A DNA stretch of 64,000 nucleotides from Quercus robur. Its lineage: Eukaryota > Streptophyta > Magnoliopsida > Fagales > Fagaceae. The number at the start of each line of letters is the position of its first letter. The stretch's first letter is position 1. The position numbers and the translations under genes were made by a program. Below the pieces are notes generated by a model. The model did not search any database, was not told where the DNA came from, and worked only from the letters and a program-made list of their open reading frames with translations. Positions 20,715-33,200 of this stretch are shown here, one piece after another. The DNA lies in contig NC_065536.1 in NCBI RefSeq assembly GCF_932294415.1, positions 1,736,001 to 1,800,000 on the forward strand, read 5' to 3'.

Positions 20715-23700
20715 CTTGAGATTCCTAACTTGGTGCGGGCATCCAGCAGGTATAAATACTGCTTCCCCAAGCCTTTGCACAAAGGTCCACGGTTCAACAC
20801 CTACAAAAGTGAAGTAATTGTGTAAATAATCATGCAAGGGTATCACTAAAATATTATTGCATTTTTATCATACTCACCAAATTCTTCCTTTAGCTTCCTT
20901 TTGTGCTCCAAAGTTAAATAAAAGGATTGGTCATGAATTGGGTGGACAACCTAAAAAAGCATTATCTATCAGAGACTGCACATGAGACATGGCTAATCAG
21001 AAGCTTAACTTGCTAATAAGTTACCTGTTGAGTGACAGGTGAACAATAGGTGTGCCTAAATTCGTTTGCATGCTTTCTAAGATATGCCTCTAATTGAGGA
21101 ACATCTTCCCTCCGAAAAATGTCCCATAAAGCACTGCCTGTTTCTTCTGTTTCTTGTTCTATGGAGAAACCAGGACAAGTAGCCCCTTCTATGTCACTTT
21201 TTGACATCTCAATTTTACCATCAAAATCAGATGGATGCTTGCTCATATCTGCAATTTCTAGGACCTCCATGTCCTCACCGTTGCTATGAACAAGTTTTTC
21301 AGTTGGACAACTTAACTCCTCTCGATCTAGACGCTCCTTCCAATCTTGGGCCCTATGCCTTTCTTTTAAGGTTGCAATTGCTGAGCGCTGCTTGTCACTC
21401 AACACTACTTCTGCTGTATGTGTCAAAATATTCACCTGCATTAATCAACATTGGAAAAAACATGTAACAACGTTGCTTTCATAGTACCAAAAAAAAAAAA
21501 AAAAAAAGGAAAAATTTTTCCACATCCCATTTCTATAAGGAAATTGTATTTTATCACATGTAGCAATTGTAGAGTATAAACAATTATCAAATAACACAAT
21601 TTGGACCATTAACTTAAAAGAATACAAAATTATTGACTACATGGCCAAAAAGGACACTTGCAAAATGATTATTCACATCTATAATGTTTATAAGAGCCCA
21701 ATATTCACATGTTCAGACATTGTTAGGAAGTTTTAAATCAAAATTGACCAATGCTTACAGTCTTCACCAAATACACTGCATTTAACATTCCATTTTAAGT
21801 TACTCTGTTTACACACAGTTACAGCTAAGCAAGCCTTATAACAGAGTTTCTATATATTTTAAAAAAGAATTCTAAATATTAATTTCAATAACCACATTTG
21901 AAATTGTTAAAAGGAAAAAAATTAGCAGGAAAAAATATTGATAGTTTTGAAAATATTTGTGCATGCGCAAAAAGCCAACAAAAACTGTTCCTTGACTCCA
22001 AAATATAACTAAATTGCACTTTTTATATCCCAAAGTCTATGACAGTTTGAAATGCAATGTCACGTGCTACAAGTCATATTGTTATAACATACCGCATCTG
22101 ACATATCACAATGAAGCTTAGTGACAGAGTCCCCTCTTCCAAGCTCCTTTGCGAGCCCATATCCGATATATGTTTTTGGACCCAGGTCTGGTTTCAACAC
22201 ACCAGGAGGCAACTTGACAGCTAAGTTAAGGAGGCCTGACCTAGGATCTGTGTACTCTTGAAATGGCAATGCACGGATAAATTCATCACAATGATGGGGC
22301 AAAAAATCCTCGAACTTGTTAGAGGGGGGCCAGTCCTTTAGTTTAAGCATCTCAGGCCAAAAGTTATAGTATGTTCTACCTTCCATATAGCCTTGAAAAA
22401 ATTCACGGGTCTTAATCTCCACCTGCATATTTTAACAAAATCAACATTGGAAGTACAAAATTGAGCAGGCATAACCTAGTAGGATAATAATATATTTGAG
22501 CAAAAAAAATAATGTTTCAATTAAAAGTCCAGAAAATAATGGATTTTGAAAACATAAGAAAGTGGTATAATGGGTGCTTGTGTGATTGGGGTGTGTGTGT
22601 GTGTGTGTGCGAGAGAGAGAGAGAGAGAGAGAGAGATGTATGTTAGAACAAAACAAAAGACAAAGAATAAATTCCACACTCAAGAACTATAAAACCAAAA
22701 AAATCCTACAATTACTACATGGAAAAAGAAAAGAAGATTATATGATTTAACACATGAAATCAAACAAGTAATACTGACAGACAGTCTTTGGCTGAGAAAT
22801 ATAGAAGTGCAGAAAGGGGAAAGGTAACTAAACCTCACAACCAGCCAGGCAATCAATGGCCTTCATTTCTGACATTTTTGAGCTGATATCCAAATCCACA
22901 CTTTCACATAACGCACGCCAGATGACCATTGGCTCCCAGCTTAAACCAGCTGTCTGTTCAAGAACATCACGAACAATAACTGGTTCACCTTTAGTCCAAC
23001 ACTGTTGGAAGTGCAAACGCTCTTCTTCTAGAAGACTGTCCCTTGAAGATGGACAGTACAAGTCATTGTCATCACAATCTACTCTAGAAGCTGCTCTTCG
23101 GAAAATCTTCATGCTCTTTCGAGTACATTTATGCTTAAAATTTGTAGGTTGAGCTCTAAACATCTCCAATAAATTTCCTGCTTTGATTTCTAAACTTGAA
23201 ATCCACCCCAGTGGAAGGATACGCCTGAGCTCCAATACACATTCACCACACCCACCAATTTCCTTTGGAGCACAAGTAACACTTCCATCACCATTGGCAC
23301 TCCATTTGATAAAGGACTTAACATGTTCCTTACAAGTTTTTAAAAGACATGATTCGGGTAGAGGATCTCCACCATGCATGTAGTCATAGCCCTTGTTGAT
23401 GTATTGAAACTTCATTTTGCCACGGCTTGTAAGACTTTCCTTTCGAATTTCTTCACAGCAACTGAGACAGAGTTCATAAGAACATGTTGGGCAGCTTCGA
23501 TGAAGGTCTACAATTGAAGTTGCACAATGATTGCTGCTCCAAGGCCAATAAAAAAAGCATTTAAAACAAACATTGCAATTAGCACCTCATAGAATTATAG
23601 AATTTCATAAAGAATAATAGTTTCTTACCAAAAGATACGCTCATCATTATAACAAATGGTTTGTTGTACTTCAATTTCAGAATATGATTTCCCTACCACA

Positions 23701-25828
23701 AATATTTTCCGTAAGCAATGTCTACAATTCAGAATATATGAAACATGAATGTGCTTTAATAAAAAGTGTATCAGCAGAACACATCATGAGCAGAAAATGG
23801 CACCAACCATTAAATCAGTTGTTTTATTGTCAGCTTCAGAAGTTCCAACACTTGCATGCTCAGTCATTGTTGCATCCTGTGTTCCAGATGGCTGTCCCTC
23901 TTCTTTTTCTTGTTTAGAAGTCTCCTCTGCAGCCTTTTTAGCAGCTGCTTCTTGCCTCGCCCTCTCTTCTTCCATTGAAACTCTCAGAGCAAGAGCCAGT
24001 TCAGGATCCAGGTTGGGATCCACACCAAACTCAAAACCAGTGACTCCACCAGCTGCAGCTGCAGCTGCTGCTGCTGCAAAACCACTTCCACCTTCCCCAT
24101 CCCCAGTGAAGATGGGTGTACTACCATTGGATAAAGGAAATTTAGAGTTTAAATCATAAAAAATAAATTATAAAATCAAAACTTTAATCTATAAAATAGG
24201 GAACAAATTAAATCCCAACCTTATAAGTACATCAGAAAGAGCATTAGGGCCAGGTGGAACATGTACAATGTGGCTAGTGTCATTGTTGTTAACGGCAGCA
24301 AGAAGTGCATCCAGCTTCTCTGTCTTCGCATCATCTTCTTCACCGAAATTTACAATATCAAGTGCTACACTGTTCTTTTTTAACTTTCTTCCAATAGACT
24401 CCAATGTCTTTTTCTCTTGTTTGATAGGACTGAAACCACAAGATATGAAACGATGAAAATGTAAGAGCCAGAAAAAAAAAATGAAAAAACATAATGAAGC
24501 ATGACTGTAAACACCTTCCAGCAAATACAATAATCCTTTGTTGCTATTTTTTATTTTGGCGATGCTTAAGGGCCAACTGCGCCACCTGAATGCCAGCAGC
24601 CAGGTCCATCTCGCCACCTATTTCTAGACCTACATTGAAAGAGAAAACAAGTCACTCTAACACAGTTTATCTATACTGATTTTAGAAAGAGAGTAGAATT
24701 GGGTTGTCTCAACTTTTGATTTTCAAAGAGTCCTTATTAAATAAATAGTTAAAAACAAAAGGATAAAAGTTAAGACAAATAATAACAAAAACAGTAGTGG
24801 AGAGATGGTTATCGTTTAAAATTAAATTGTCCAAAGCCAATGAGCTCTACCTCAACTAGCACCTCCTCCTCTTAATACAATTCATGTTTCATATATGATT
24901 TAATGGTTGGTCCCTCTTTGAAGTCTGAAGGTTAGAAAGGTTAAAAATCTAATCAGAGCAAGCATTTGAAGAAATTTACAGCAGTGAGATAAAAAAATTA
25001 AATAAAATCAAAGACAAAACCTTAATCATCCCACTTGAGTGCAAGCACACATTACAGTTGCAGTTTCTACGGCAAAATGGGCAAAGCATCGAAACTTCTT
25101 CTTCTTCTAAGTGGGGGTACCTATACACACACAAAGAGCAAGAATGATGAATTAAAACAGGGGGAAAAAAGAACATCTCAGCAGAAAAGTTGAATGTACA
25201 AGGAATACCATACCATTGCTTGATACACTGGATGCAATACATTTTCTTCTTACACTTAGTGCAAGGAACAACAACAAACTTTTTCTTCATACACTGATGG
25301 CATTTTAAGCGATCTTCTCCATTACCCTGTTTACGACAATAATTATGAATACTATGCAGTGAATGAAGAAAAAAACTAAAAGAACTAATTCCTTCAATGG
25401 AATTGGAATATGAAGATACATATAGGTCTACTATGAAAAAGGCATAGAGAAAAGAAGCTACATTCACATTTATTGGACTGCATCTCTCCTTGCTTCCAGT
25501 ACACACATTACCATTCCTTGACTCATAATTTTTCTCTCTTGCATCATCTGAATTTATTTCAGTCATCACACTATCCAAATTCCTAATTCTTTTCCGTGAT
25601 CTCGCCTTAACAAGAAACATTGTTTCTTCATCTTCTTCAAACTCGTCGCTAAAACAATCATCTTCAGAATAAAATTATATGTAGATTAAAATAACAAATG
25701 ATGCAAGGAATAAAATTGCAACAAAAGCATTTAACAACCAACACATGTTGGGTTACCTCCATTGTCACATTTAAGAACCATATCCTTGTTGGAATATCTA
25801 CCTCCAGCTAATGTCCTTATTTGAGGCA
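20715..25828 (-). pseudogene. JMJ25: JMJ25-type (KDM3) histone demethylase gene, captured, lacks its 3' end
   Basis: About ten minus-strand exons are recognisable: about 25828-25755 (MPQIRTLAGG), about 25660-25468, about 25328-25205 (CHQCMKKK...C..C, RING-like), about 25120-25022 (CPFCRRNCNCNVC), 23629 to about 23727, 22834-23533 (NHCATSIVDLHRSCP.CSYELCL.CC), 22093-22422, 21025-21435, 20878-20950 and 20715-20800. The JmjC iron ligands are all present: His and Asp of HCD at 22105-22113 and His of GCPHQVRN at 20733-20735. Family members (Arabidopsis IBM1 is one) remove methyl groups from H3K9 in the nucleus. I see no stop or frameshift in the last six exons, and all joins are GT-AG in phase. 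The final coding exon after RNLK is missing, as is the exon between NVCLHSS and SEIEVQQ, where an RPN10 piece now lies. It sits inside MULE-1 and so is cargo; a chimeric transcript is possible. Confidence 0.85.
23806..24630 (-). pseudogene. RPN10: 26S proteasome ubiquitin receptor RPN10 fragment
   Basis: Three minus-strand exons of RPN10 (26S proteasome non-ATPase subunit 4) lie within the JMJ25 piece. They are GEMDLAAGIQVAQLALKHRQNK (about 24630-24525, with a TAG soon after), PIKQEKKTLESIGRKLKKN...VPPGPNALSDVLI (about 24430-24220), and [11 protein letters not shown]...[22 protein letters not shown] (about 24120-23806). The last contains the first ubiquitin-interacting motif ([13 protein letters not shown]). 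The first part of the VWA domain, the later UIMs and the C terminus are missing. It has the same orientation as JMJ25 and replaces one of its exons. Two unrelated proteasome subunits (RPT6 and RPN10) are thus in one cargo block. Confidence 0.88.
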
Positions 25829-25934
25829 TTCACCTAGTTCCAATAATGTACGTTCAAACCATATTGAAAACAAAAATAATCTTATTGAAATGTGAAAAGA
25901 GAAATAATAATGGAATAAAGTGTGTTGTTTCACA

Positions 25935-28900
25935 TTAAGCTTTCAGATACCTTTTTTGAATCTTACGCCGTCTCGTATAATGAGGAGGAGGTCTTGCATG
26001 TCCTTCGTCAGATGCCTCGGGCCCAACATTGTGTCCATGTTTGTGCCCCCCTGTCCCACACGGAGGTGCCTTTGATATGCGTTTAGGCCGACCTTCAGCC
26101 TCTGTAGGTAACCCAACCGCCTGCTCAGCCTGAACATGGGGTGGGTCAATGGCTGAAGAAGGGGTACTAAACGAACTATGGGAGGGTGGCTCCTGCTGCA
26201 TGTCAGGTGGGGTACCCAGGTCAAAGGATGGAATGGGTGACAGCTGAAGAAATGACTGTGGGGTGGGTGGACGGACGTCAGAGCCAGAACAAGGAAGTGG
26301 GGTGGGTGGAGGGATGGTGGGGCAAGGAGATGGATGGGGGGTGGGTGAAGGGATGGTGGGCGTAGGGGCTGGATGTGGGCTAGGTGAAGGGATGGTGGGC
26401 GTAGGAGCTGAATGTGGGTTGGGTGAAGGGATGGTGACGGTAGGGGATGGATGTGGGGTGGATGAAGGGATGGTGGGGCTGGCGGATGCATGTGGGGTGG
26501 ATGCAGAGGGATCGGGGGTAGGGAGAAGCTGAGGGGTAGCAACAGGCGGACGGGATTGACATCCGGCCGGAGCTGTGCTCGTGCTTGGGCCGGTAGGCAT
26601 AGCTGCCTCCTCAATCGGGGCCTCAGGGATAGGAGTTTGGACACGTGTCATCGCCTGCACTGCCGTCAGCACCTCAGTAATGTCATTGTGGTCCTCCGTG
26701 CCCACTGGATGACGCCTCAACAAACGGACGTATCCTTCAATCTGCACATGAAAAGACCACACATATTAGACCTGCAATACGAAATCAACAATGCGAATTG
26801 ATAATAAAATAAATGTTGGTTATGCTACTAAAAATTGCAAATTAAAGGGAGATGAAGTGCTAAGCAAAAAATGTAGTAACAAACATCATGCTCTCTAAAC
26901 AGTGGTTTCATGGTAAGAAACACGGTAACTTGGGTTAGAAATAGAGAAGTTACCAGCAGAGTCACTACAGCACCAGGCCTATCGATGAACCTCCGAGTCA
27001 CCCTTTTGAACCAGTCGTGGTACTCGTGCTCTGGAGGCATATCACCAAGCACTGCTTCACAACGCCGATAAAAGTGATTACCCCACTCAAGGATATGCAC
27101 AGCATGTTTCTGCATCCAATTAACACCGATCTTCCCCCTCAAATCAATGCCATGAAGCACTCTGTCAGTGTTAACAGCTTCGGGAATTTCTTGGATCATC
27201 CCGAATTGACGAACAACACGATCCGGTGTATGTTTCTCTACTAGGTGGAAACATACAAGCGGCACCGTTGCCATCCATACGGCCCTCCCTGCAACACACC
27301 ACGGCGGGAGGTCGTCAAAATGAGCTTCATATGGCTGCCACACCACCTACAATAGCCAAAAAAAAGTACACAACACATTAGGGAACAATGTTTATATTTC
27401 AAAGTTCACAAAACCTATATGGATGTTCGTAAAAGCGTAAAATAAGGCATTTTCATACCTGGTCTGGCAACATGGAAGCTAGTTGCTCGTGATACCTGTC
27501 CCTGAAAATGTGGGCGGGCCTATTTTTCTTGTTTGGGACCCACAACCACCTACAATCAAGAAGAATGGATCAATAAGTACTGAGATAATCTTAAAACTAT
27601 AATGTAATCACATATATTAAATATGAATATAATACTAAAAGCTGAAACGTAGCAATTAATGTTAATTGGATGTTAAAACTAAGATATTAAACTAATTAAT
27701 AATATCAATATCAATATAAAACTTATGAGTCTGTTAAAACTAAGATAATGTAATCACATATAACTACTGAGATAATCTTAAAGATATTAAACTAATTAAT
27801 AATATCACTGGAATAAGAAACGGCCCTTTTAAAAGACAAAGCACAAACCAGCTATATTGAGAGTCACAAAATTATAGTAGATTAACATAATCAACTACAT
27901 TGGACCTCGGTTTCAAATGTTGTTATGTTGACATAAAAAATTGCTAGAAGCCTTTAAAATCAATAAATAAAATCAAGTTACATGATTGTGGAGTTGGTAA
28001 TGATCAATCCAGAATGATAAGTGTTATTGGACCCCAATGTTTCTGTGTAGTTCATGATTGGGATGAAACAAAGGAGAAAAATCAAGATTTGGGTGGCTGT
28101 GAACAGAAAAATAAAGAAAAGATAAATTCCTTGGCATCACACGAACCGTAACCGTCTGTAACTGTAGACAAAGCTTCTTAGCTCTTAAGTCTGAAAATAT
28201 ATTTTTCCTCCCCCAGTAGAAAGCATTAGAACCCTTTAAATAGAAGTCTAATACCTTTTCCTAGTTGAAATAGGATTTCTTAAGACCCAGTCACTTGAAC
28301 TCCTTGGGCTTTTGCTACTAAGCCCAACTAAATAACTAGACTTAAATAAAACCCAAAATAAGACCTAATGGACTATTAGTACAGCCCATGTCTAGAATTT
28401 AGGAAATTACAAAATTTCCCCTGGCACAATCAAATAAAATATAAAACTGAGATTGGCTTTCCTTTGCCTGCATCATGCCATTTGTTCAAGGATTGGAAGT
28501 TTGGAAATTAGTCTCAATTGCCATTCTCAATATAGTCAAAGTTGCAACTGAAGAAGATCTTTTAATGAAACAAAGACTCTAAAGAGGTGGAAGCTGCTAA
28601 TGAAGTTGAAATTGAAGAAACAAGAGTATAAAAAACGCAAGGGAAAGGCAAAGAATATGGAGGCCGAAGCGTCTTATTCCCAGTTCATGTTGCATATGAA
28701 AGAAAGGTTCTGTTGCCTGCACTAACTTTTTCAAGATATTGATTTTGTCATATTGAAAAGTTGAATGGTTTAAGTGGATTAGTGAGTGTATCATTATCAT
28801 CATTGCTACTTAAGATGAAGAAATAAAAGGAAATTTAAATTTGATCATTTTATTTTAAGTCAAGGATGTACTTCAAGAAACCAAGATTTCTCTTACTTCA

Positions 28901-30249
28901 ACACTTTAAAACTCGAGGGCAAGTTTTCTCTACCAGGAGAGAATGACGCAAGTAGCAAGCTAATATCATTTTAATTTTAGGTGTTATGACCAATGTATAA
29001 TTTTTTGGTTTTTAGAGATGGGTTGTCCTAATAGTCTTATTTTGAGTTTAGTTATTTAGTTTGGGCTTACTAGTAAAATCCCAAGGAGTCCAATTCTCAT
29101 GTCCCACTAGAAGTGGAGTAGGCATTGGTGATCTATCATATGGATGTCATGCTTTCTATTCAGAAAGAGGATTAAGTCAGAGTACAAATATCTAAAAACC
29201 CCTAATTTCTTTAATAAAATAAATATTCATCTCCACAGTATGTTATAGCAGTATGAGGTAGAGACTTACTTCAGGGATAGTGGACCACGTACTGGAGGAC
29301 CGTAAGCACCCACTGGCGGGCCTCGCTCAACTGTCGGGCACAAATAGGGGAACCTGGCCCATGCCCAGTACTGGAGCAACAGCAAGCACCCACCAATCTG
29401 ACTGGTGTCCTCGCTTGCCCTGCATAGCTCTCGATACAACCATGCAAGGCAAGCACTTCCCCAACTGTACCTCTGTGGGTTGTGAAGGTCTTCCAACTGC
29501 TGCACCCACATTAGATGCACCCTATCGCCGGATTTGTCCATGAATATTGTGTCCCCCAATAGCGCTAGGATGTAGCATCGTGCGTACTTATGCAGCTGAT
29601 CCTCTTCAGCATCAGGCGGCAATGGGTTAGCAACTTCCTCCAAAAGGCGGTTGATGAGAATCCTCTGCCCATCAAGTTGCTTATGGTTGTTTTGAGTTAC
29701 AGGTCGAAAGCCAAGGAAGTCCCGGCACACATCCACCCAAGTTTTTTGTGTGCTCCCTGTTATAGCCTCACCATCAACAGGAAGCCCGAGAAGAACCTCC
29801 ACATCCTGCAATGTGATGGTCACCTCACCATGTGGCATGTGAAAGGTGTGAGTCTCGGGCCGCCATCGCTCCATTAAGGCCGTTATGAGGCCATTGTCAA
29901 TCTCACTACCCGGGACCCACAGGAGTCCCTCCAAACCAACTGTGGTGATGATGTTCCTCACTCGGTCGTCCACCATTGGAGGTTGCTTGGAGAACTCTGA
30001 ACTACGACTACGGCAGGTAATGGACCCTGGATCCTGCACATAACATCTCGTTATGGATTAATATAGTATATGCAAATACGTGTACATTGTATGGATTAAA
30101 TGCATGTGCACAAGTAAATATTTAGTTGAGTGTTTTACCCGCCCATTCCAAATAGCTTCGGACCGATGCGTCGCCTGCTGTGACAACACCGAGTCGTCAA
30201 TGGATCCAGGCTATGTATAGTCAATGCGTCCAGCATTTGCAGCAGCCAT
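25935..30249 (-). CDS. Plant mobile domain (MAIN-like/aminotransferase-like PMD) protein in MULE-1
   Basis: Five exons with GT-AG joins in phase: 30139-30249, 29270-30033, 27459-27549, 26954-27346 and 25935-26741 (2,166 nt). Exons 2-4 encode the plant mobile domain: GLEGLLWVPG, RWRPETHTFHMPHGEVTITLQDV, LLGLPVDG, CLAWLYRELCRA, WAWARFPYLCP, FRDRYHEQLASMLPDQ, VWQPYEAHFDDLP, VVRQFGMIQEIP. Exon 5 is a proline-rich tail with a 15-residue repeat ending in a basic KIQKRYLKA. PMD proteins are nuclear; the cellular members MAIN and MAIL1 help repress transposons, and many PMD genes are transposon-borne. An acceptor directly precedes the ATG, implying a leader intron reaching toward the right end of MULE-1. 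An in-frame TAG at 30211-30213 interrupts exon 1 after 12 codons; a Met in exon 2 (MVDDRVRN) could restart. The rest of the frame is open. Confidence 0.88.
26265..26535 (-). repeat. 45-bp coding minisatellite in the PMD gene tail
   Basis: On the minus strand a 15-codon unit of the type TIPSPxPHPxPTP is repeated about four to five times with substitutions, giving a proline/threonine/serine-rich linker. Such coding repeats change copy number easily and would vary between copies of the element. Confidence 0.85.
28000..29200. mobile_element. Decayed Gypsy-type LTR element pieces in PMD intron 3
   Basis: Intron 3 of the PMD gene is 1.7 kb long. It contains two related LTR-like pieces in opposite orientation, about 28000-28400 (-) and about 28980-29150 (+). 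They are matched around a TTAGTTATTTAGTTTGGGCTT-type segment. Just before the right piece is a stretch resembling the 3' end of Gypsy-type internal sequence. The element is fragmentary, old relative to the PMD exons, and contributes no coding sequence. The family is inferred from the typical end sequence only. Confidence 0.5.
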
Positions 30250-33200
30250 ACTGAAGAAGAATGATAAGCAGTTAGTTTCAAAATTGAACACACAATATGC
30301 TTAAATATATAGGTATGAGTTAGAGCAACTAAAGCCAATTTGTACAATGAGAATTCAGTAAAAGATGAAAGACTAAACCAAAAGAGACCAATATGAACAC
30401 AAAGCTTTTTAGACTTAGGATTTTATTTTTAAGGTTACAGTTTTGAACACACGCAGTTTTTTTTATTTATTTTTATTTTTTAGAAGAAGATCACACACAG
30501 AATAATGCTTAGTTACAAATACCACAATACAATGAAGGGCTTTGATAAACTTACTATCAAACATGAGATTAAAGGGTAATTTAGGAACATAAAAAAAGAA
30601 AAAGAAAAAAGAAACTAATGTATTAAATAGTATTGATTGATTTCATATCAACAACTAAATAAATTAATTTTTGAATGAAAGAAACAATTTTTTTTATATC
30701 AATATCATGTCATATGCTTACAAATTGACATGATAATTCTTCTCCAAAAAAAAAAATGACATCATAATAATTGTGTTTGATGTCATGACAACCACATAAT
30801 AAGTAAATTTCTTAATTACTTTTTTTTTATGTGTTTTAAATATCAAAATTATTAGACTTTAATTATTATCTCATTTAAAAGTATACATAAAACATAAGTT
30901 CATGGATTAGACAATAAAAAAAATCCTATTAATACAAAAATAGGTGTCCATAGTAAGAACAAATAAAATATATAATACAATTGTGGAATTTTCAATATAT
31001 TAATCCAATTAAAGGTTATTAAATAGTGTGATAATTAGCAGCTTTTTCCTATTATGAAAACTGTTTATACAAATTCATTATGACACAGAAAGGTTACTAC
31101 TTATAATTGAGACACGGCCTTGTAATTACGAGTTTCATCTTTTTGGTTCAAAAGATGCAGAATTTGTCATCACTCAATTTCTGCATCCTCTGTTCATTTA
31201 TGCAGTAATGTATAGGCATTGTGACTTTGTTACCCAGAGGAGCATGTTCTGCATAATTTATCTCAGAGACCTCTGACCTAGGAAGCTGAATACGTACTTG
31301 AGTAAATTTTTGGTATATGATAAGACCTTATTAGAAATCTTGAAGAGGGCATAGCTCTAGTACATGGGAGGTATATTATTGTTCATATACTATTGCTCAA
31401 TAGATTTTACTGATTAGGCTATTTGAAAATTCTTCTTATCAATAAAAAATGCATTTTCTGGCTAAAAGATACTAATACCCTAGCCATATCTGTTCTGCCT
31501 GCACAAGCAAAGACTTTTGCAAACCATAAAACATTTTGTCTCCCTTTGTTTATCAGTTTTCCTTGAAGGTGAAGCATCAAGAATAATTAACATAACTTAT
31601 CTCTCCACTTCCCGCCCACCCCACCCAACAAAAAAAAAGAAAAGAAAAGAAAAAGAATAGAAATACAATAATCCTTATTGAATATGATTATCACATAAAA
31701 TATATTACCGAATGATGTTATGCCGTCTCAAGGGCACGAAAAATGCTTTGTCCATTTGAAGTGGAAGTTTGTAAGCTTATTTGCTTCCTATGGTTTATTT
31801 GGAAGGGGAACTTCACTAGAGTGCCAGGTTTGTCGAAGCTAACTAGGAATGAATTATATGATGCCTTTCCTAATTTGCAATATGTTATGAATGATTTTGG
31901 TAATATAAGAGGATGTGATGTGATGAAGATTACATAAAACAGTGCTTGAGACAGTAGTAAGCCACAATTTTGTGGTTTGGTCGTCTCATGAGGTTCTTCA
32001 GCAAAGTTAGAGCAATGCTTTCCCTTGGCAAAATATTTGTGATTTGGGGTTCCCTTGAACATATCCTTCTTAGGCTCATTAAAGCTTTGTTGTATATACT
32101 TATGGTGGAAGTATGATCAAGAGATGTCATTTTATCACTTGTTGGTGTTCCATGCATTGAAGTGATGTTTTGTGCCATCTTTGGGTCCACTCTACAGTTC
32201 TAGGAATTGTTTTCTCTCTTTTCTGTTTTGCTCTGTGCCTGTGTCTGTGGCAGTATACCTAGATCACTGTTGGATTTGGTGGCTAACTACAGAGGAAGGT
32301 CCTTTGTAGTTGGTATGGTGTATATAGAGGAAGAGGGAAAAGCTGTGCTCATTGAGGGCAGGGAGCTTCCTGTTTACTGACTTGAGATGGTGCTATAAAG
32401 GTCCTTTTTTAATGGCTTTTGTTTATCTTCTTCTTCCTTTTTATTTTTATTTTTGATTTTTGATTTATTTTTAAATGGGTAAGTCATACACGACCCAATG
32501 GGTTTTGAAACCACAACCTCACTATCCTCCTGCTTTTAATGGCTTTATGCCACACCTGACTTCTCTTTTCTTATTGTTTGAGGAAACCTTAATTTGATTG
32601 GAGAAAAATCACTAGCAATAGACTGGTAATACTTCAAAAAATGCAAGGTGGAAAACCCATGCTCATCAGATACATATAATGACAACCCCAAGGCAACCTG
32701 CGGAACACAACCTGATAGCTATACTATAGTCTTTTTGTGGTGTATGATTATGTTTTGTGTAGGCTACATATATTCTGATGGGGAAAAAAATTTCAGCTTG
32801 TTATATGTTTTTCGTTGTGCATGTAGATTTATATTTTTTGATTGCCATTGATTAAGTTATTTCTTCAAAATTTTAAGGGTATTTATTAACGTTTTAACAA
32901 AAAATTTAGGGTTGGAAACACCTTTTATATGAATTATTAATGTCTGTTTAAAGTTAATGCTCCATAATATTTCCAAATTCTTGCATCCTTTCTTTGTGTT
33001 TTCACAAAAAGTTGAACTTTTTCTTTTTTATTCCACCGTATTGATTTTGTGGCAAAGGACTACTTAACTAAGGTCATTGTCACTTTGTGTTGAGCATTTG
33101 AACTATTAGTACTTATTTTTTTATTACATTTTCAAAGTTCTTATTTGTTATTATAATGGAAACCAGCTGTTTGGAGATGCATCATACAAATTTTTCTACT

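Noticed and set aside
15742-25828. Reading the cargo as working host genes (RPT6, GBSS, RPN10, SOC1, kinesin)
   Set aside because: Each lacks essential exons, several contain stops, unrelated genes abut within a few hundred bases, and the whole block lies between the MULE-1 ends.
25943-26644. A 233-codon Pro/Leu/His-rich minus frame
   Set aside because: It is another frame of the proline-rich repeat in PMD exon 5. The PMD frame continues in phase from upstream exons.
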